Below are positions 23,401 to 34,849 of a stretch of DNA of 64,000 nt, piece by piece. The stretch spans positions 393,159,037 to 393,223,036 of the forward strand of contig NC_080672.1 of NCBI RefSeq assembly GCF_030247195.1, read 5' to 3'. The notes below the pieces were generated by a model. The model worked only from the letters and a program-made list of their open reading frames with translations, did no database searches and was not told the DNA's origin. This DNA comes from Topomyia yanbarensis (taxonomy: Eukaryota; Arthropoda; Insecta; Diptera; Culicidae). Within the stretch, counting starts at the first letter, position 1; each line of letters starts with the position of its first letter. Made by a program: the position numbers and the translations under genes.

Positions 23401-24063
23401 CACCGGTGTAGTACACTGTCAAAAACGAATATGCCATTAGTAGTCCATGCTCTTCGTGCATCCACACTCGCGTGTGCTCTTCAACGCATTTCACGCTTGC
23501 GAGATAACAAAGCACACGAGACTTTGCGAGAAAAACTTCCTGGATATGCCCTACATACTAGATGAAAGCTTGGGTTTCTCGCGAGCATTCCCGCTCGAGA
23601 TTTTGCTTAATCCGGGCGCGAACGATGAAGAGCGCTAGGCATGCTCTGCGCATGATCGTAAATCAGTCCCATAAAGATAAGAAATCCCATAGAAGATTGT
23701 TTGATAGTTTTTGAAAATATAATCTGGATTTGCCTAATCTTTTCACTATTACCAATTCTGTGATATTATAGCATGATAGAATTCGTGAAATTGTGCGTGG
23801 GCGCACGAGGGCGAAGAATAGAGCAACAGGGGGGCGAAGATTAAATTTAGGGGGACGAAAATTGAAACACATCTTGATTTAGAATATTGTTATTTTTTCG
23901 TTAATTTAATGTTTTAAATCACTTTTATTCAGGATTATTGGATACTATATGATACGTGATGAGAATGATAAAATAAAATTAGTTGGAGCAATTCAAAATT
24001 GTTGAAATTTAAAGTTTTTCCGCAAACAAATGTTTTAGGGGGCGAATTATAGTACATTTACCC
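20440..24063. mobile_element. Putative 3.6 kb TA-flanked element with GGGTA...TTCGCCCCC ends
   Basis: The left end reads GGGTAGAAGTATCATTCTTC followed by GCCCCC. The right end is the reverse complement of GGGTAAATGTACTATAATTC followed by GCCCCC. TA occurs on both sides (20438-20439, 24064-24065). Additional 'gggggcgaa'/'ggggacgaaaatt' words occur just inside the right end. No transposase ORF is visible, and the AT-rich interior may hold other insertions. The pairing of these two ends over 3.6 kb is an inference. Confidence 0.5.
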
Positions 24064-24065
24064 TA

Positions 24066-26320
24066 CACTTAGGCTGTAAAACACTTTTAACGTTTAGTCA
24101 AAATTTGACAGTTCGAAAGTTATTTTCTCTCGAATTGTAAAATTTAACCGAGAGAGTACCAACGCTTCAAATGTTGATATTTGGATAGTTATTTAAAATT
24201 GACAGCTGCGATAATCATGTGTTGGTGTGATTATTTGCCGATATTTTAAAATTAGTTTTTTTTTCTTGTAAGTATGACATTAAGTATGACAGTCTCGAAA
24301 CATAAACATCCACATCAAAAAATAACTCAAACAAATCTTAACTCAACACGTTTTTGTTTTCACTTCTATCCTTTTCTTTCTCTATTGAAAAATATAGACA
24401 ACCTCCATTAAACACAGAAAATGTTTTCACCTTTTTATTCTGCATCATGGGCAAACCATTTGACTGCATATCAAGAAGACTGGCAACTCTGTTCTGAATC
24501 TGGAGATAGTAACAGCAACACCACTTGCGGGTAAAGCTAGTACTTCCCATAGTGATGCACACATACATAAACACTTTTACATTAAGCTTCCTACCTTCCT
24601 CCAATAGAGGCGCTGTAACATCTGTCGCTCCTCGTTTGTATGGGGAAAGGAAAGAGATATCTGTCTTTTTAGTATGTAATCTTCGCTATGGCACTGTCAA
24701 TTTTAACAATGCTCAAGAGCAGGGTTATTTTGCAAATAACTTTCGAAATGTCAAATTTTTACCAAAAGTTAAAAATTTCGCCAAACGGTTCACAGCCTTA
24801 AAAAGGATGCAAAAGCAGTGATAAACTCATGATTGGGCCTTCTTGCCAATTAACGGGAACAATCTACAATAACTCGCAACAGCTAAGTTGAAACTATTGA
24901 GAAAGGCAAAAACATTCAACAAGCAGCGTAAAGCACGGAAAAAAATCCGCCAATTAGAAATGTTTCGTGGAAGAATCCGACTGCTCTACGGAAGCACCGG
25001 TTCTTCGCTTGAACGCAAGCAATAATAGAACAAACAAACAGATAAACCAGCAAACAAACAAATTCACGAAACTAGAATTATGTATAATTGAAATGAAAAG
25101 AATAAATAACGGTTTTTTCGGGAAGAGTTGGTGGACACTTACCGGGAGCAATCGGTTCGCCATGCAGGAGGTGTATGAGTTGAATCTTTGCTATCGGATG
25201 TCGAGCTACAACATTTCGACTCGCCGGATGAGCTCAGAGCGAGCGTTTGCAGAAGGGACAGTTCGGCACTTCCGAGGCCGCTGGGTTTGTTTATTTTTTG
25301 TTTGTTTGGTGGACGACGGGTGTGGGCACACATATATGATTATTTGCAGAATGTGGGAAAGAGAGTGGAAGTGAAGATGTGAAGATAAAAAGGGGGTGTG
25401 CGGTTTTTTTTATCTCTATTGGCAACAAAAGGGGAGGCCAAGTTTGTTTGTTTGTGTGATGATGCGATATTTTTGTTTGGAATTGGGATAAAAAGGTTGG
25501 TTGTGCTGGATCGGTGAATGTAATATTCATGGTGTGATAAATGGCTTATTTGTTGGGTATTTAAATACACTGAATTTTTCACCTGGTGGAACCTAGACGA
25601 TAACGTAATAGGGTTGTTAGTTGAGGATGTTAGGGTAACGAAAATATACTACCTCCCAAACTTGATTCAAAGGGTTCAAGAATAATATAATGACAGTAGG
25701 TAACAAAGTTACAATCAAACATTCCGATACATTATTACAATATTATTGTTGTTGACAGAAGAAAGAGATAAATATGGAGGTTAGGGTGCTATTCGAAAAT
25801 ATTTTAAAGTTTAAAACAAGCTTAATAAAATCAGCCAATGCAATAGTGAAAAGATAAAAAAGGATGGCTTCTTGTGCATCAATTAGAGCTGCTGTTATAA
25901 AATCCTGCATCATTCGACATACACCTCGGATGAGCTAAGCAGCTTTGAAATCATGTGAAACAGTCATGATATCTTTGCTATATTATTCTCACAGGAGAAA
26001 ATTAGATTCAAACCATTTTGTGATATCTGGCGGTCATGTCAATACTGCTAGATATTGATGAGACGAAGTCGAAACGCAAAACTTTGACTTATAACAGTAG
26101 TAGCACAGATAACAGACATTTAGGCTGGCATGAAATTTATTTAAAAACCTGTGTAAACTTTGCCTTGAAAACGTCTGTTATTTGTGTTTTTTCCTTTTAC
26201 GCACAAAATAGTTTGAATCCAATTTGCTCCTTAAGGAGTAATGTAGTAAACGCACTGGCTTGTTAGCGGACCAATATTTCGATTTCACTATTCTCTATGC
26301 TAATGAGAATCAGAACTTAT
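24066..26320. other. Intronic sequence, mostly unassigned
   Basis: It contains a word at 24897-24912 (ttgagaaaggcaaaaa) like the end of the microsatellite-bearing repeat, and a decayed hammerhead core at 26056-26080. 24960-25560 is not obviously repetitive and could be unique intron. No exon recognised. Confidence 0.4.
26050..26080 (+). ncRNA. Decayed hammerhead core fragment
   Basis: It reads ATTGATGAGACGAAGTCGAA followed by ACGC. Stem II (GAC/GTC, GAA loop) and GAAA are kept, but the first core base is changed (TTGATGA instead of CTGATGA). The upstream cleavage strand (GCGTC) is absent. Not expected to cleave. Confidence 0.5.
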
Positions 26321-26448
26321 GTTTATTTATTTATTTATTTATTTATTTCGTCAATCGATGTAGACTACAGATTTCCTTAATTACTAATGTGTATATTTCG
26401 TGAATTTAGTATAAATGAAGCAATTTCGGCTTTTACTGAATCATCCTC

Positions 26449-29400
26449 TTACGCGTTAGAATTTCTTTTGTGTATAAAATATTGCTTTAGTTTCAGTTTA
26501 GACATTGTAAAATCAATTGAGTCGCAATAGTGATTATAAATAGACATCATTCGATTTATGGGGCTATATTTTGCATAGTTTGTGCGAAAAGGAGTTATTG
26601 AAAATATACTTCGATTTCGTAGCTGTCGTGAAGGTGCATAAAAGTTCAATTTGGATAAAATTTCAGCTGAATCGATACGATGCGAAACAATATTATTAAT
26701 GAATGAGAGCATTGCAAACTCGCGACGCTCCTTTAATGTTTGAATATTGATAAGCAAGCAGCGTGCTTCATAAGATGGCAGAGGGAATGCTGTCCATCCT
26801 AATTTACGAAGGGCAAATAATAAAAACTGTTTTTGTACCGATTCTATTCGTTCTTCATGTCTGCTTGAAAAAGGGCACCAAATAATACTGCAATATTCCA
26901 ATATCGACCTAACATATGCAATATATAATATTTTTATTGTATAAGGATCTTCAAAATGATAGCTAAAGCGTTTTATAAAACTGAGCATGTTGTTAGCTTT
27001 GTGTATAATTGTGTTATAATGATCAATAAAATTTAACTTTGAATCTAATATAACACCTAAATCCCTAATTCTTTCACATTTGACTACAGTCTGATTTCCT
27101 AAGGTAATCTCAACATTCGGTGTTTGTCGTTTTCTACTAAAGGTTATTGAATTACACTTTTTCACGTTCAGTTGTAAGAGGCTTTTTTGACACCACATGT
27201 GGAAAATTTGTATTTCGTTTTGAAATGTATTAATATCCTCGGCATTTCTTATCTCCAAATAAAGTTTCATATCGTCCGCATAAATTAGTATTTTCAGTTT
27301 TTTGAGAATGAAGGAGATATCGTTCACGTATAAAATAAACAATAGAGGGCCTAAATGAGAGCCTTGTGGAACTCCTGAGGTGACTTTAATTGGATTAGAT
27401 TGCTTTCCTTTAAATTTAATTATTTGCTGATGTTCGGAGAGATATGATTCTAACCATGTAAGTAGCCCAGGCTCAATGCCGATCTTTGTCAATTTATAAA
27501 GTAACATTGGGATGTCAATGCGATCAAATGCTTTACTAAAGTCTGTATAAAGTGCCTCCACGTAGTTTCCATTATCCATTGCAATCAGTGTATAATTAAT
27601 AAATTCTAGTAAGTTTGTTGAGGTCGAACGACCTTTGAAGAAGCCATGCTGGAGGTTGGAAATTCTGTTTTTTATTTGAAGAAATATTTTTTTGTTAATG
27701 ATTGATTCGAAAAGTTTCGGAATACAGGAGATTATGGCTATACCACGATAATTACGTACGTCAGATTTTTTGCCAGATTTATATATAGGCACTAAAAAAG
27801 ATTTTTTCCATATTTTAGGGAACTGTCCAGATTGCAAAGACATATTAAACAGCCAGAACAATGGGGCAGTTAACTCGGTTGCTAGGTTTTTCATAAATAA
27901 TGGTGGGATTCCATCAGGGTCAGAACCTTTTGATACATCTAAATGTTTTAGAGAATTGAAAATGTCTTCCACTATGACATGATTGACACTAATATCCAAA
28001 GGAAAATCGGGAAGAAAAGCGAAGTAATCGCGATCACGGTCTTGTTCAGAAAAAGTCGTATATATTTCTTGGAAGAATGTTGCAAATAGGTTGCAGATTT
28101 CTTCCGAGTTATCACGTACGTTGTCATCCAAGTGCATTGTTGATGGGAAATTGTCTGATTTTAATTTAGTTTTGACGTAATTGAAAAAATTCTTTGGACA
28201 AGATTTGATCTGCTGTTCCGTTTTTGAATTATAATCCGCAAGTGCAGAATCTATGGCCATATTTAGTTTATCGCAAATGTCGAAATATTTTTCCAAGTCC
28301 TCATTATTTTGGTTTTTCTTATATAGCTTATGGGCTTTTTGCTTCCTATTTTTCAAACTCTTAATTTGTCTATTATACCAAACGGGATGCTTCGAGTTGC
28401 CGTGTCGTCTTTTTTTCTTAATAGGCACCTCTTCATAAATTATTTTGAAAATAATTTTGTAAAATACGTCCACTGCGGTTACAATATTTTCTTCATTTCT
28501 AAGGCTATTTTGCCAGTCGACATTACTTAGCTTCCGCCTGATATTGTCATAATTGGCTTTATGGTATTCAAAGACTTCTTCAAAGTCACAATCGCTGGGT
28601 TTTTGAATTTCATGGATGAATAAGGAAAATTCAATAGCAGTATGAAATGCTTCATTTTTCCACAAAGGAGTTAGAGATTCAGATACACAGAAGTCTTCCT
28701 GAATGTTTGTAAATAAAAGATCGAGATAGCAATTCTGTCGATTTTTTACGTGATTTATTTGATTTAGTCCTATGCTAGCAGTTTTGTCGAAAATATACTG
28801 CAATGTTTCGTTTTCTCCCACGACTGGGATTAAAATATGTTCGTTTTCAGAGTCCGGAATAAAATCTGCGTTGCGTTGGTTAAAGTCTCCGTAAATGTGA
28901 ACTTTAACCTCGGCTGGGAGTTCAGATAAAATTTGTTCAGCAATTTGGAAAAAAGCTTCGTACGATGTTATATTAGCATGCTCTGGCGGGAAATATACAG
29001 AGGCAAAAACATGCATTTCGCCGGCAATGTTTGATTTAACCCACACATGTTCAAATTCCTTAAACTTCACTGTGACTAGAATTTCTGAATTAAATTGAGC
29101 CGAAATACCCACAAGGACTCCCCCGCCAGACTTCTTTTGAGATTCGTGAAGATTTCGATCGTCTCTGAATACGTTAAAACCACTGCCGAAAATTTCTTCA
29201 CTTTTTACGCTATCGTCCCAGCTAGTTTCAGTTCCTAATATAACCAAAAATGACGAACCTAATATACGTTTATGAATTTCTGCCATTTTGGCTGGACTTT
29301 TCATCCTATTAAAATTTTGACAATACATTAATAATTCTGTCGCAGTCTTTTTTGTATTGGAAAGTCTACCATCATTATCTAATTCTTGGAAAACACTGTG

Positions 29401-29478
29401 CTCAACAGCAAACTCGTCTTTTTCTTCTTCTAAGGAAAGTGTCGAAACTACCGAAAACACGAATGTTGAAAGCGGCAT
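26449..29478 (-). CDS. CR1-clade ORF2: endonuclease + reverse transcriptase (1009 aa, intact)
   Basis: An uninterrupted 1009-codon ORF for target-primed reverse transcription. It has an apurinic-like endonuclease at about residues 48-290: QNFNR with catalytic Asn, TETSW with catalytic Glu near 84, GDFN at 198-200, DLLFTN near 253. The usual SDH motif appears altered (AFHTAI). The reverse transcriptase spans about 505-790: LYTDFSKAFDRI with Asp 646, SGVPQGSHLGP near 701, LIYADDMKLY with the catalytic Asp pair at 735-736. It is followed by a C-terminal 'RSILEYCSIIWCP' and 'RIESVQKQFLLFALRKL' region typical of CR1-like ORF2. The ATG at 29478 overlaps the end of ORF1 by 31 nt in another frame. 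The lack of stops over 3 kb implies recent insertion. Clade is my assignment (CR1, T1/Q-like). Confidence 0.9.
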   Translation of the reverse strand: MPLSTFVFSVVSTLSLEEEKDEFAVEHSVFQELDNDGRLSNTKKTATELLMYCQNFNRMKSPAKMAEIHKRILGSSFLVILGTETSWDDSVKSEEIFGSGFNVFRDDRNLHESQKKSGGGVLVGISAQFNSEILVTVKFKEFEHVWVKSNIAGEMHVFASVYFPPEHANITSYEAFFQIAEQILSELPAEVKVHIYGDFNQRNADFIPDSENEHILIPVVGENETLQYIFDKTASIGLNQINHVKNRQNCYLDLLFTNIQEDFCVSESLTPLWKNEAFHTAIEFSLFIHEIQKPSDCDFEEVFEYHKANYDNIRRKLSNVDWQNSLRNEENIVTAVDVFYKIIFKIIYEEVPIKKKRRHGNSKHPVWYNRQIKSLKNRKQKAHKLYKKNQNNEDLEKYFDICDKLNMAIDSALADYNSKTEQQIKSCPKNFFNYVKTKLKSDNFPSTMHLDDNVRDNSEEICNLFATFFQEIYTTFSEQDRDRDYFAFLPDFPLDISVNHVIVEDIFNSLKHLDVSKGSDPDGIPPLFMKNLATELTAPLFWLFNMSLQSGQFPKIWKKSFLVPIYKSGKKSDVRNYRGIAIISCIPKLFESIINKKIFLQIKNRISNLQHGFFKGRSTSTNLLEFINYTLIAMDNGNYVEALYTDFSKAFDRIDIPMLLYKLTKIGIEPGLLTWLESYLSEHQQIIKFKGKQSNPIKVTSGVPQGSHLGPLLFILYVNDISFILKKLKILIYADDMKLYLEIRNAEDINTFQNEIQIFHMWCQKSLLQLNVKKCNSITFSRKRQTPNVEITLGNQTVVKCERIRDLGVILDSKLNFIDHYNTIIHKANNMLSFIKRFSYHFEDPYTIKILYIAYVRSILEYCSIIWCPFSSRHEERIESVQKQFLLFALRKLGWTAFPLPSYEARCLLINIQTLKERREFAMLSFINNIVSHRIDSAEILSKLNFYAPSRQLRNRSIFSITPFRTNYAKYSPINRMMSIYNHYCDSIDFTMSKLKLKQYFIHKRNSNA

Positions 29479-30088
29479 GCCTCACACGGTGATGATGATG
29501 GCGAACATTCCGTATTTACTGCATTTAATTGTTGCGATGATCTTGATGTATCACGTGCTGGGTAGGGATTCAAAATCTCGCCTCGTGTAAATTGAATCGA
29601 TGGAATATAATTTGTAGGTAGGCCGGAAAAACGATCCTTGGCTGCTGCAAGAAGCACTCTATCCGGTGGTAGAAAATTCGTGTTGCAGCTATGATTGGGA
29701 TGACGGTTTTGGTTATGACTGGAGCTACTGGCACGATTAAAAAAGTTGCGATTGGAAAAATTGGCCGGCGGGCCATAATAACGATCGTTTATTGTTGCAG
29801 GGGGTCTCCGATCAGGTGGAAAAATATTGTTGTTGTTGTTGTTTTTAATATTAGTATTCCGGTTTCTAAATATTTGTTTCTTTTTACGCCTTCTAGCCTT
29901 ATCCGCCTGTTTTTGTTGATTCAATCGATTTATTTCTCGCGCATCGTACTCACTCCAGTCAGCTTTCCATACTTTTTTTGTGCCCAAGAAACGCCATCCT
30001 GAGTTAATAGCGTTATTTAATTCAATTTCCAAACTGGGGCGTGAGTCATTCGGCGATAGCAATTGCGCGGTCTTATTATTCGCATATA
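29448..30088 (-). pseudogene. CR1 ORF1, C-terminal part (after the MITE)
   Basis: The reading frame re-opens directly at the MITE boundary and runs about 212 codons to 29448. The sequence is basic and Asn/Ser/Pro-rich (RRRKKKQIFRNRNTN and a poly-Asn run) and ends with a small Cys/His cluster (CEACRFQHSC). It would serve the nucleic-acid-binding part of ORF1. It has no start of its own. The codon phase on both sides of the MITE matches once one TA copy and the MITE are set aside. Confidence 0.75.
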
Positions 30089-31298
30089 GGGTGATGAGCC
30101 TATTTTGGCACCATTAGGGAGAGGGTCGCACTATTTTTTGAACAATTTTAAAAGAAGCCATATTATCTATAACCTTTCTCAGAATAAAGTGTCAGTGTAC
30201 TGTTTCTTAAACATCTATATAATGCTTATTTAGCAGAATTGCCTCAATTTTCAGCATAAATGAAAATAAATGTTCCATTCTGTGCATCTATTCCCACCTC
30301 AACGATCCAATTATCGCCTCATGGGTGTGCCAATTTCCACCTCATCGAAAAACAATCTAGTTGAAACGCAATGCCTCATATTCCATTTGCGTCGATTCTA
30401 ACTAGGTATCCAGATCATGGACGCCAACGAGTAATTTTTAAAACGAATCATTCTGCTTTTTTCAGCCGATCAAAACAAACGTAAACATCACGCACATCAA
30501 TGATACTCATCAGCTGTTAGTAGAAGAGCGCCCAGAATTGCGCACGCAGAAAAAAACCATTCGAAGGTTAGCAACTGGAATGACAAGTTTCAAATCACAC
30601 ATTGCTGTCTCCCGATCCGAATTGTATGTGCAGATGAAAATAAAATATCTGCAATCAACAATTAGTTGAATAACTTGAAGTAATTGATTGCTTATACCTG
30701 AAATTGCATTACATTATATTTACAAGTTCATGTTTTGGTTTGGCCGCACTGGTGATTCTTTTCTGTATGATGGATACAAAAAGTTGGTTTTGATTGTGAT
30801 AGTGTATCAGGAAAACATGCCAATAATAGGAACCCCCGTATTTAGTTTTATCCTATTATAACACTAGGCCTATTCTAGTGTTTGACGAGTGATTTTAAAG
30901 TGAAATTATCGTAAAAAGGTTCTCCAGCTAAAATAAAGGTATGTATCAGTGCAATGTTTAGTATATTTGTGCTTGAACAACGAGGTATGAGGCGGTAAAT
31001 GCTGGCTCGTAAAAGTGTATTTTGCTAAGCGCCGTTGCATCCAGTTTCGGTTCACTACGTGAGTGAGACGGATTAGTAGATATTTCAATAAGGTGATTTT
31101 GTTTTAATTAAAAGTTGGATTTAGAGGATAGTTCTAAATACATATGTGCACAACAAATAAAGAATAAAACTTGAGCTTATTTTTTCTCACCTGTTTTAGC
31201 CAAATCGATAGTGTCATTATCTCATATGCTTGGTTCTAAACCAAGGGGTACGAAATAGGGTCACAATAGGCTCTACTGCCATAATAGGCACATCACCC
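30089..31298. mobile_element. 1.2 kb TA-flanked MITE inserted in CR1 ORF1
   Basis: Ends: GGGTGATGAGCCTATTTTGG at 30089 and the reverse complement of GGGTGATGTGCCTATTATGG at 31298. TA is present on both sides (30087-30088, 31299-31300). There is no transposase ORF. The TA duplication and clean interruption of a reading frame show a DNA-type insertion. Probably Tc1/mariner-like and non-autonomous. Confidence 0.85.
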
Positions 31299-32033
31299 TA
31301 CATATGCTGACATCGCTTTAACCTCGTTGAGAATTTCTGGCAGCAACGTTGATTCATGTGACGACCGTAGTTGCCTGGTGCTTTTGTTTTCATTGAGGGC
31401 AACTGAGACCGACTCGTCGAGAATCTCGTATCCTAGGGTGGAATTTGGAGGATTACTGTTGGCTGTGTCTAAAGACAGCTGACTAAGCTGACTTATTTCC
31501 GCGTTCATGTCACGCAAATCAGCGGATAATTCCGAAGTAACTGTTTTTAACGATTCGTATACACTATCTGATGTTGACTTAATTGCTGTGTCAAGCAGAG
31601 AGGTAACGTGGTTTTTTATTGCAATAACACTGCCGGCTAGACTACTATTTTTGTTGATTGCAATCAATTCCTGTTTAACAGTAGTGAGAAGTATTTCTAG
31701 GCCTTCGAGTGCCTCATGTACTAGGTCCGGCTTGTTTTGCTGAAATGTTAGTTGATGAATCACTTCAGTATTCTCCCGTATTTGTTTTTCCAGAAGTTTT
31801 TGCTGCTCGGCGAGTCCGTTGAAAGCAATTTTCCCATGTAGTAGTTCCTGACACGAGTCGCAGCATGGCAGTATGTACGAGTTGACATCAACCAATCTCC
31901 TGTCCTTTCTCCTTAGTGATCCCCGCTGCACGGTCACGCCAATGCAAGCTGCATGATACTTCCTTGGGCATCCAACACACGTCCACAGAATCGAATCCGC
32001 AGAGGCGTCCAAGGCACAAATTTCGCAGTTCAT
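31299..32033 (-). pseudogene. CR1 ORF1, N-terminal part: PHD-like finger and coiled coil (split by MITE)
   Basis: It starts at the ATG at 32033 (MNCEICALDAS). Residues 3-61 form a PHD-type zinc finger: C3-x2-C6, C19-x2-C22, x4-H27-x2-C30, then C58-x2-C61. This is followed by a heptad-rich region (LAEQQKLLEKQIRENTEV onward) that looks like a coiled coil. PHD-type ORF1 proteins are known from CR1 elements, where ORF1 is the RNA-binding chaperone partner of ORF2. The frame runs into the inserted MITE at 31298 and stops there, so the protein is broken as it stands. Confidence 0.8.
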
Positions 32034-32075
32034 TTTATTATCGTTCGCACTTTTTTTAAAATCGGTCACTTAAAA

Positions 32076-32200
32076 CAAAACAAACTTTAGCACGCGGCGC
32101 GCGGTCAAATTGAAACAAAACAAACTTTAGCACGAGGCGCTTGGTGAAATTAAAATTAAACAAACTTTAGCGCGCGATACCGGGAGCGAATGCAAAACAC
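32076..32200 (-). promoter_or_regulatory. CR1 5' UTR sub-repeats, possible promoter monomers
   Basis: Three direct copies of a unit around 'caaactttagc.cg.ggcgc' (starts near 32084, 32123 and 32160) sit just upstream of ORF1. Non-LTR elements with internal promoters often carry repeated 5' monomers, so this could be the element's promoter. That function is inference. Confidence 0.5.
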
Positions 32201-32319
32201 GTCCACACTAATTGACGACTAAATATCGAGTTATGTGCTTCCGGGACTTCACTCGTGACCAGTTGTTTGTTTTTTTTTTAAGTTTAGCATTAAACTGGTG
32301 ACCAAGACGGTTCTGACAG

Positions 32320-32350
32320 ATACTGATGAGACAAAGTCGAAATGTATATC
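32320..32350 (+). ncRNA. Decayed hammerhead core fragment
   Basis: ACTGATGAGACAAAGTCGAA keeps CTGATGA, a GAC/GTC stem II and GAAA, but the next bases (TGTAT) do not pair with any nearby GUC-containing strand. A relic lying just outside the 5' end of the CR1 element. Confidence 0.45.
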
Positions 32351-34200
32351 CATGATTTGTAAACGAAAACCCATGGCACTGTAAATGTGATTTACAATTT
32401 TATCTGCAAGGCTTCAGAATTGCTGATATTCGTCGAACAAAAATGTTTAAAAAATGAGTTGTCAATTTGCTCAAATCTATTTTAGATTTATTTCTGATAT
32501 TTTTTCACATCTGTTTTATGCTCGAGGTGTTTATAAACAAAATCATTTGAAAACATCCATAATTGTTGGGTTAAATGCAATTTTAGTTAAAATAAAACTT
32601 GACTAACTAGTAATAGGACCGTTACAGTTAGTTGCAGGAAAGTTCTGAAAAGCAGGAAATTATTTGTTTTACTCTCGTTTGTTTACGCCGGAACAGTGCT
32701 GCCATCGGTTGCTTTAACCTAATCAGATTTAATAAATTTGTCTGAAAAATTCGATGTTCGATACCACGTAATGATTTTGTTTTGGCAGTGCCTAATGGAA
32801 TGAGCCTCTTCGAATAGCATCACAATATGCTCTTCCTCTCTCTCATAAACAGCATTGACAGTATCGGGTGATGATGCCCGAGACACACGAGTGTTGTCAT
32901 CGGTTTTCCCCATTGTGCATTATCACGGAACCGCCGATGTCACCGCAGCCATCCACACCCAGCTCACCACCGCACCTCACAGAAGCTATCTTCGGTTGAA
33001 AAAGGGGTCCATAGAAGTGTGCTATTATCATGAGTATTCTACTTAATTGATAATATAAAACAAAGGCAATCAGCCGGTCACTGGCAGCTGGTCGGTAGTG
33101 CACCCGTCGTCTGAGCTACCAGCAGAATGAAATTGCACTTTCCCCTCCCTCCGGTTGCACGTATTATGTCGGTCCCGGCAGATTGCACTTTCGGTCGTCA
33201 TTAGCAGAGTTCCGTGCGTGACGTAGTAGAAATTGGCCTGGACTGGATAAGCCCAAGATTCTACTATCTCAATACGTAGAAGTGTATAAACCATACACAC
33301 AGGAACGAGAACAGTCGAGTGTATAGTTATTTATAGAGCATATCTCCTGAGACCTGTGCTAGATGTTGTCTCTAGTAGAACTCAAAACGGCTCCCGTTTC
33401 GCCAGGATACAATAATAATTTACACAAGTCCCCTCACCGGATACAAATTGTCATCATTCCAGTCATCTCTTTGAGTGTACGGAAGATGCCGGACTAATAA
33501 TTCAGTCAGTCCGTTGCTGTAATTGAATTACTGAAGTAAGTGGCCTGGGGGAGATGATTTATTAACCCTCAAACGAACGAGCGCGGACCGAAAGGCTCAA
33601 GTGATTTCGGGGCATGATTTATGGTTGACTCCGCCGGTTCAGAACGACATTCGTCACTGTTCCGAGTGGGTAGAAAATGTAGACTACTCCATCACGCAGG
33701 ACGACGGCGTAGCTTTGGGCAGTCAATTTTAATTTGACTGTGATGCTCTCCATCCTTGTTGGAAATCACTGTGCAGCATCGTCATTGCCACTTCCGGTCA
33801 CCGATTGGAGCATTACCGGTGGGCTTAATTTCGTGAAACGAACAAACTTTCCGCAATCAACTTGCCAACGAAAAGCGAAAGTTGTTCCGTAAAAGTATAC
33901 AAGCTAGCGTTAAGGAATCAATTATTAATCGACGAGTTCGTAACGAGAGGAGAAAAGTTCGATGGGAAGCATCATAGGGGATTTCCGGTACATAGCTTTC
34001 CACTTTGCTTACTTTGCGCTTGTTTCGCATTCCAAAACCGTCTCATATAACACACTGGTGTGAGAAGCGTACATAACAATTTTGTTGTATTAGTAGATTA
34101 GAGTAGATTAGAAAATATGATGATGATAATGATAGTGGCACCTGATGCTTTGGAATTTCAAATTACCAATACTTGAGCGTTAATTAATTTCAAAATGGCA
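32351..34200. other. Intronic sequence, low repeat content
   Basis: 33060-33300 and 33540-34050 are less AT-rich and show no repeat recognised elsewhere in the window, so they may be single-copy intron. No exon with Slo2 homology was found here. Confidence 0.4.
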
Positions 34201-34720
34201 TAGGGTAAGGTGGGGCAAATCCGACCATGTTATCGAAAATCGGAAGCACTGCGCAAACTAATATCAGTGTTGTCGTGTAGAGCATCGAAAATAATCATAA
34301 TGGTGGCATGACAGCTTTTTGTTAGTTTTCATTGAGATGCTCAAACGACAACAATTGTGTTTTTACAACTTTTGTTTTGATTTTTATCCATAACCCATCG
34401 CGCGTTGCTGCGACTTTCAACGAAATAGGAGAAAAACACATTGTTTTCTGAAGCGCCATCTGGCGAGCAGATAAATCCCAACCAATAGCACACAAACACG
34501 CTCCATAACAAATGCCTACTATGTATAAATTTTGACGGCAATCGGTGAAGCCGTTTGGGAGTTCATAAATCTTATACATACAAACATTGATTTTTATATA
34601 GTCACTAGTATATGAAAAATGACGCGGAGGGGTAATAATGGGGGAAATCCGACCGCTTTTTTGCTACGAAATTGTGTAATTTCATGTCATTGCGCACGTA
34701 AAATATTTGTTTCATGTAAA
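34201..34720. repeat. Mosquito repeat with GGGTAAGGTGGGGCAAATCC end
   Basis: 'taaggtggggcaaatccgacc' at 34206 and a related 'aatgggggaaatccgaccgc' at 34637 are in the same orientation. I know such sequence as a common mosquito repeat end, but I found no inverted partner, so it is a fragment. Confidence 0.4.
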
Positions 34721-34849
34721 TTTAAACGGAACACCCTAATTTTTCGTCATTTCGTGAATTAAGGGTTATTAAATTGTGTCATATTTGCAATTACGTCAAT
34801 GATAAAATTCATAATTTTTTGGAGTGCGGCTAAGCCGATTTTGTGTTTT

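Larger units (their letters stand above)
26321..32270 (-). mobile_element. Near-complete CR1-clade non-LTR retrotransposon, interrupted by a MITE
   Basis: Read on the minus strand: a 5' UTR with about 42-bp sub-repeats (32270-32076), PHD-finger ORF1 (from 32033), a MITE insertion (31298-30089), the rest of ORF1 (to 29448), ORF2 with endonuclease and reverse transcriptase (29478-26449), a short 3' UTR and an (AAAT)n tail at 26321-26350. A microsatellite-like tail and no clear target duplication fit the CR1 group. Without the MITE the element would be about 4.7 kb. The 5' boundary is approximate. Confidence 0.85.

Noticed and set aside
24525..25374. Overlapping ORFs of about 100-135 codons on both strands.
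   Set aside because: Both strands are equally open, composition is repeat-like, and no domain or conserved motif is recognisable.
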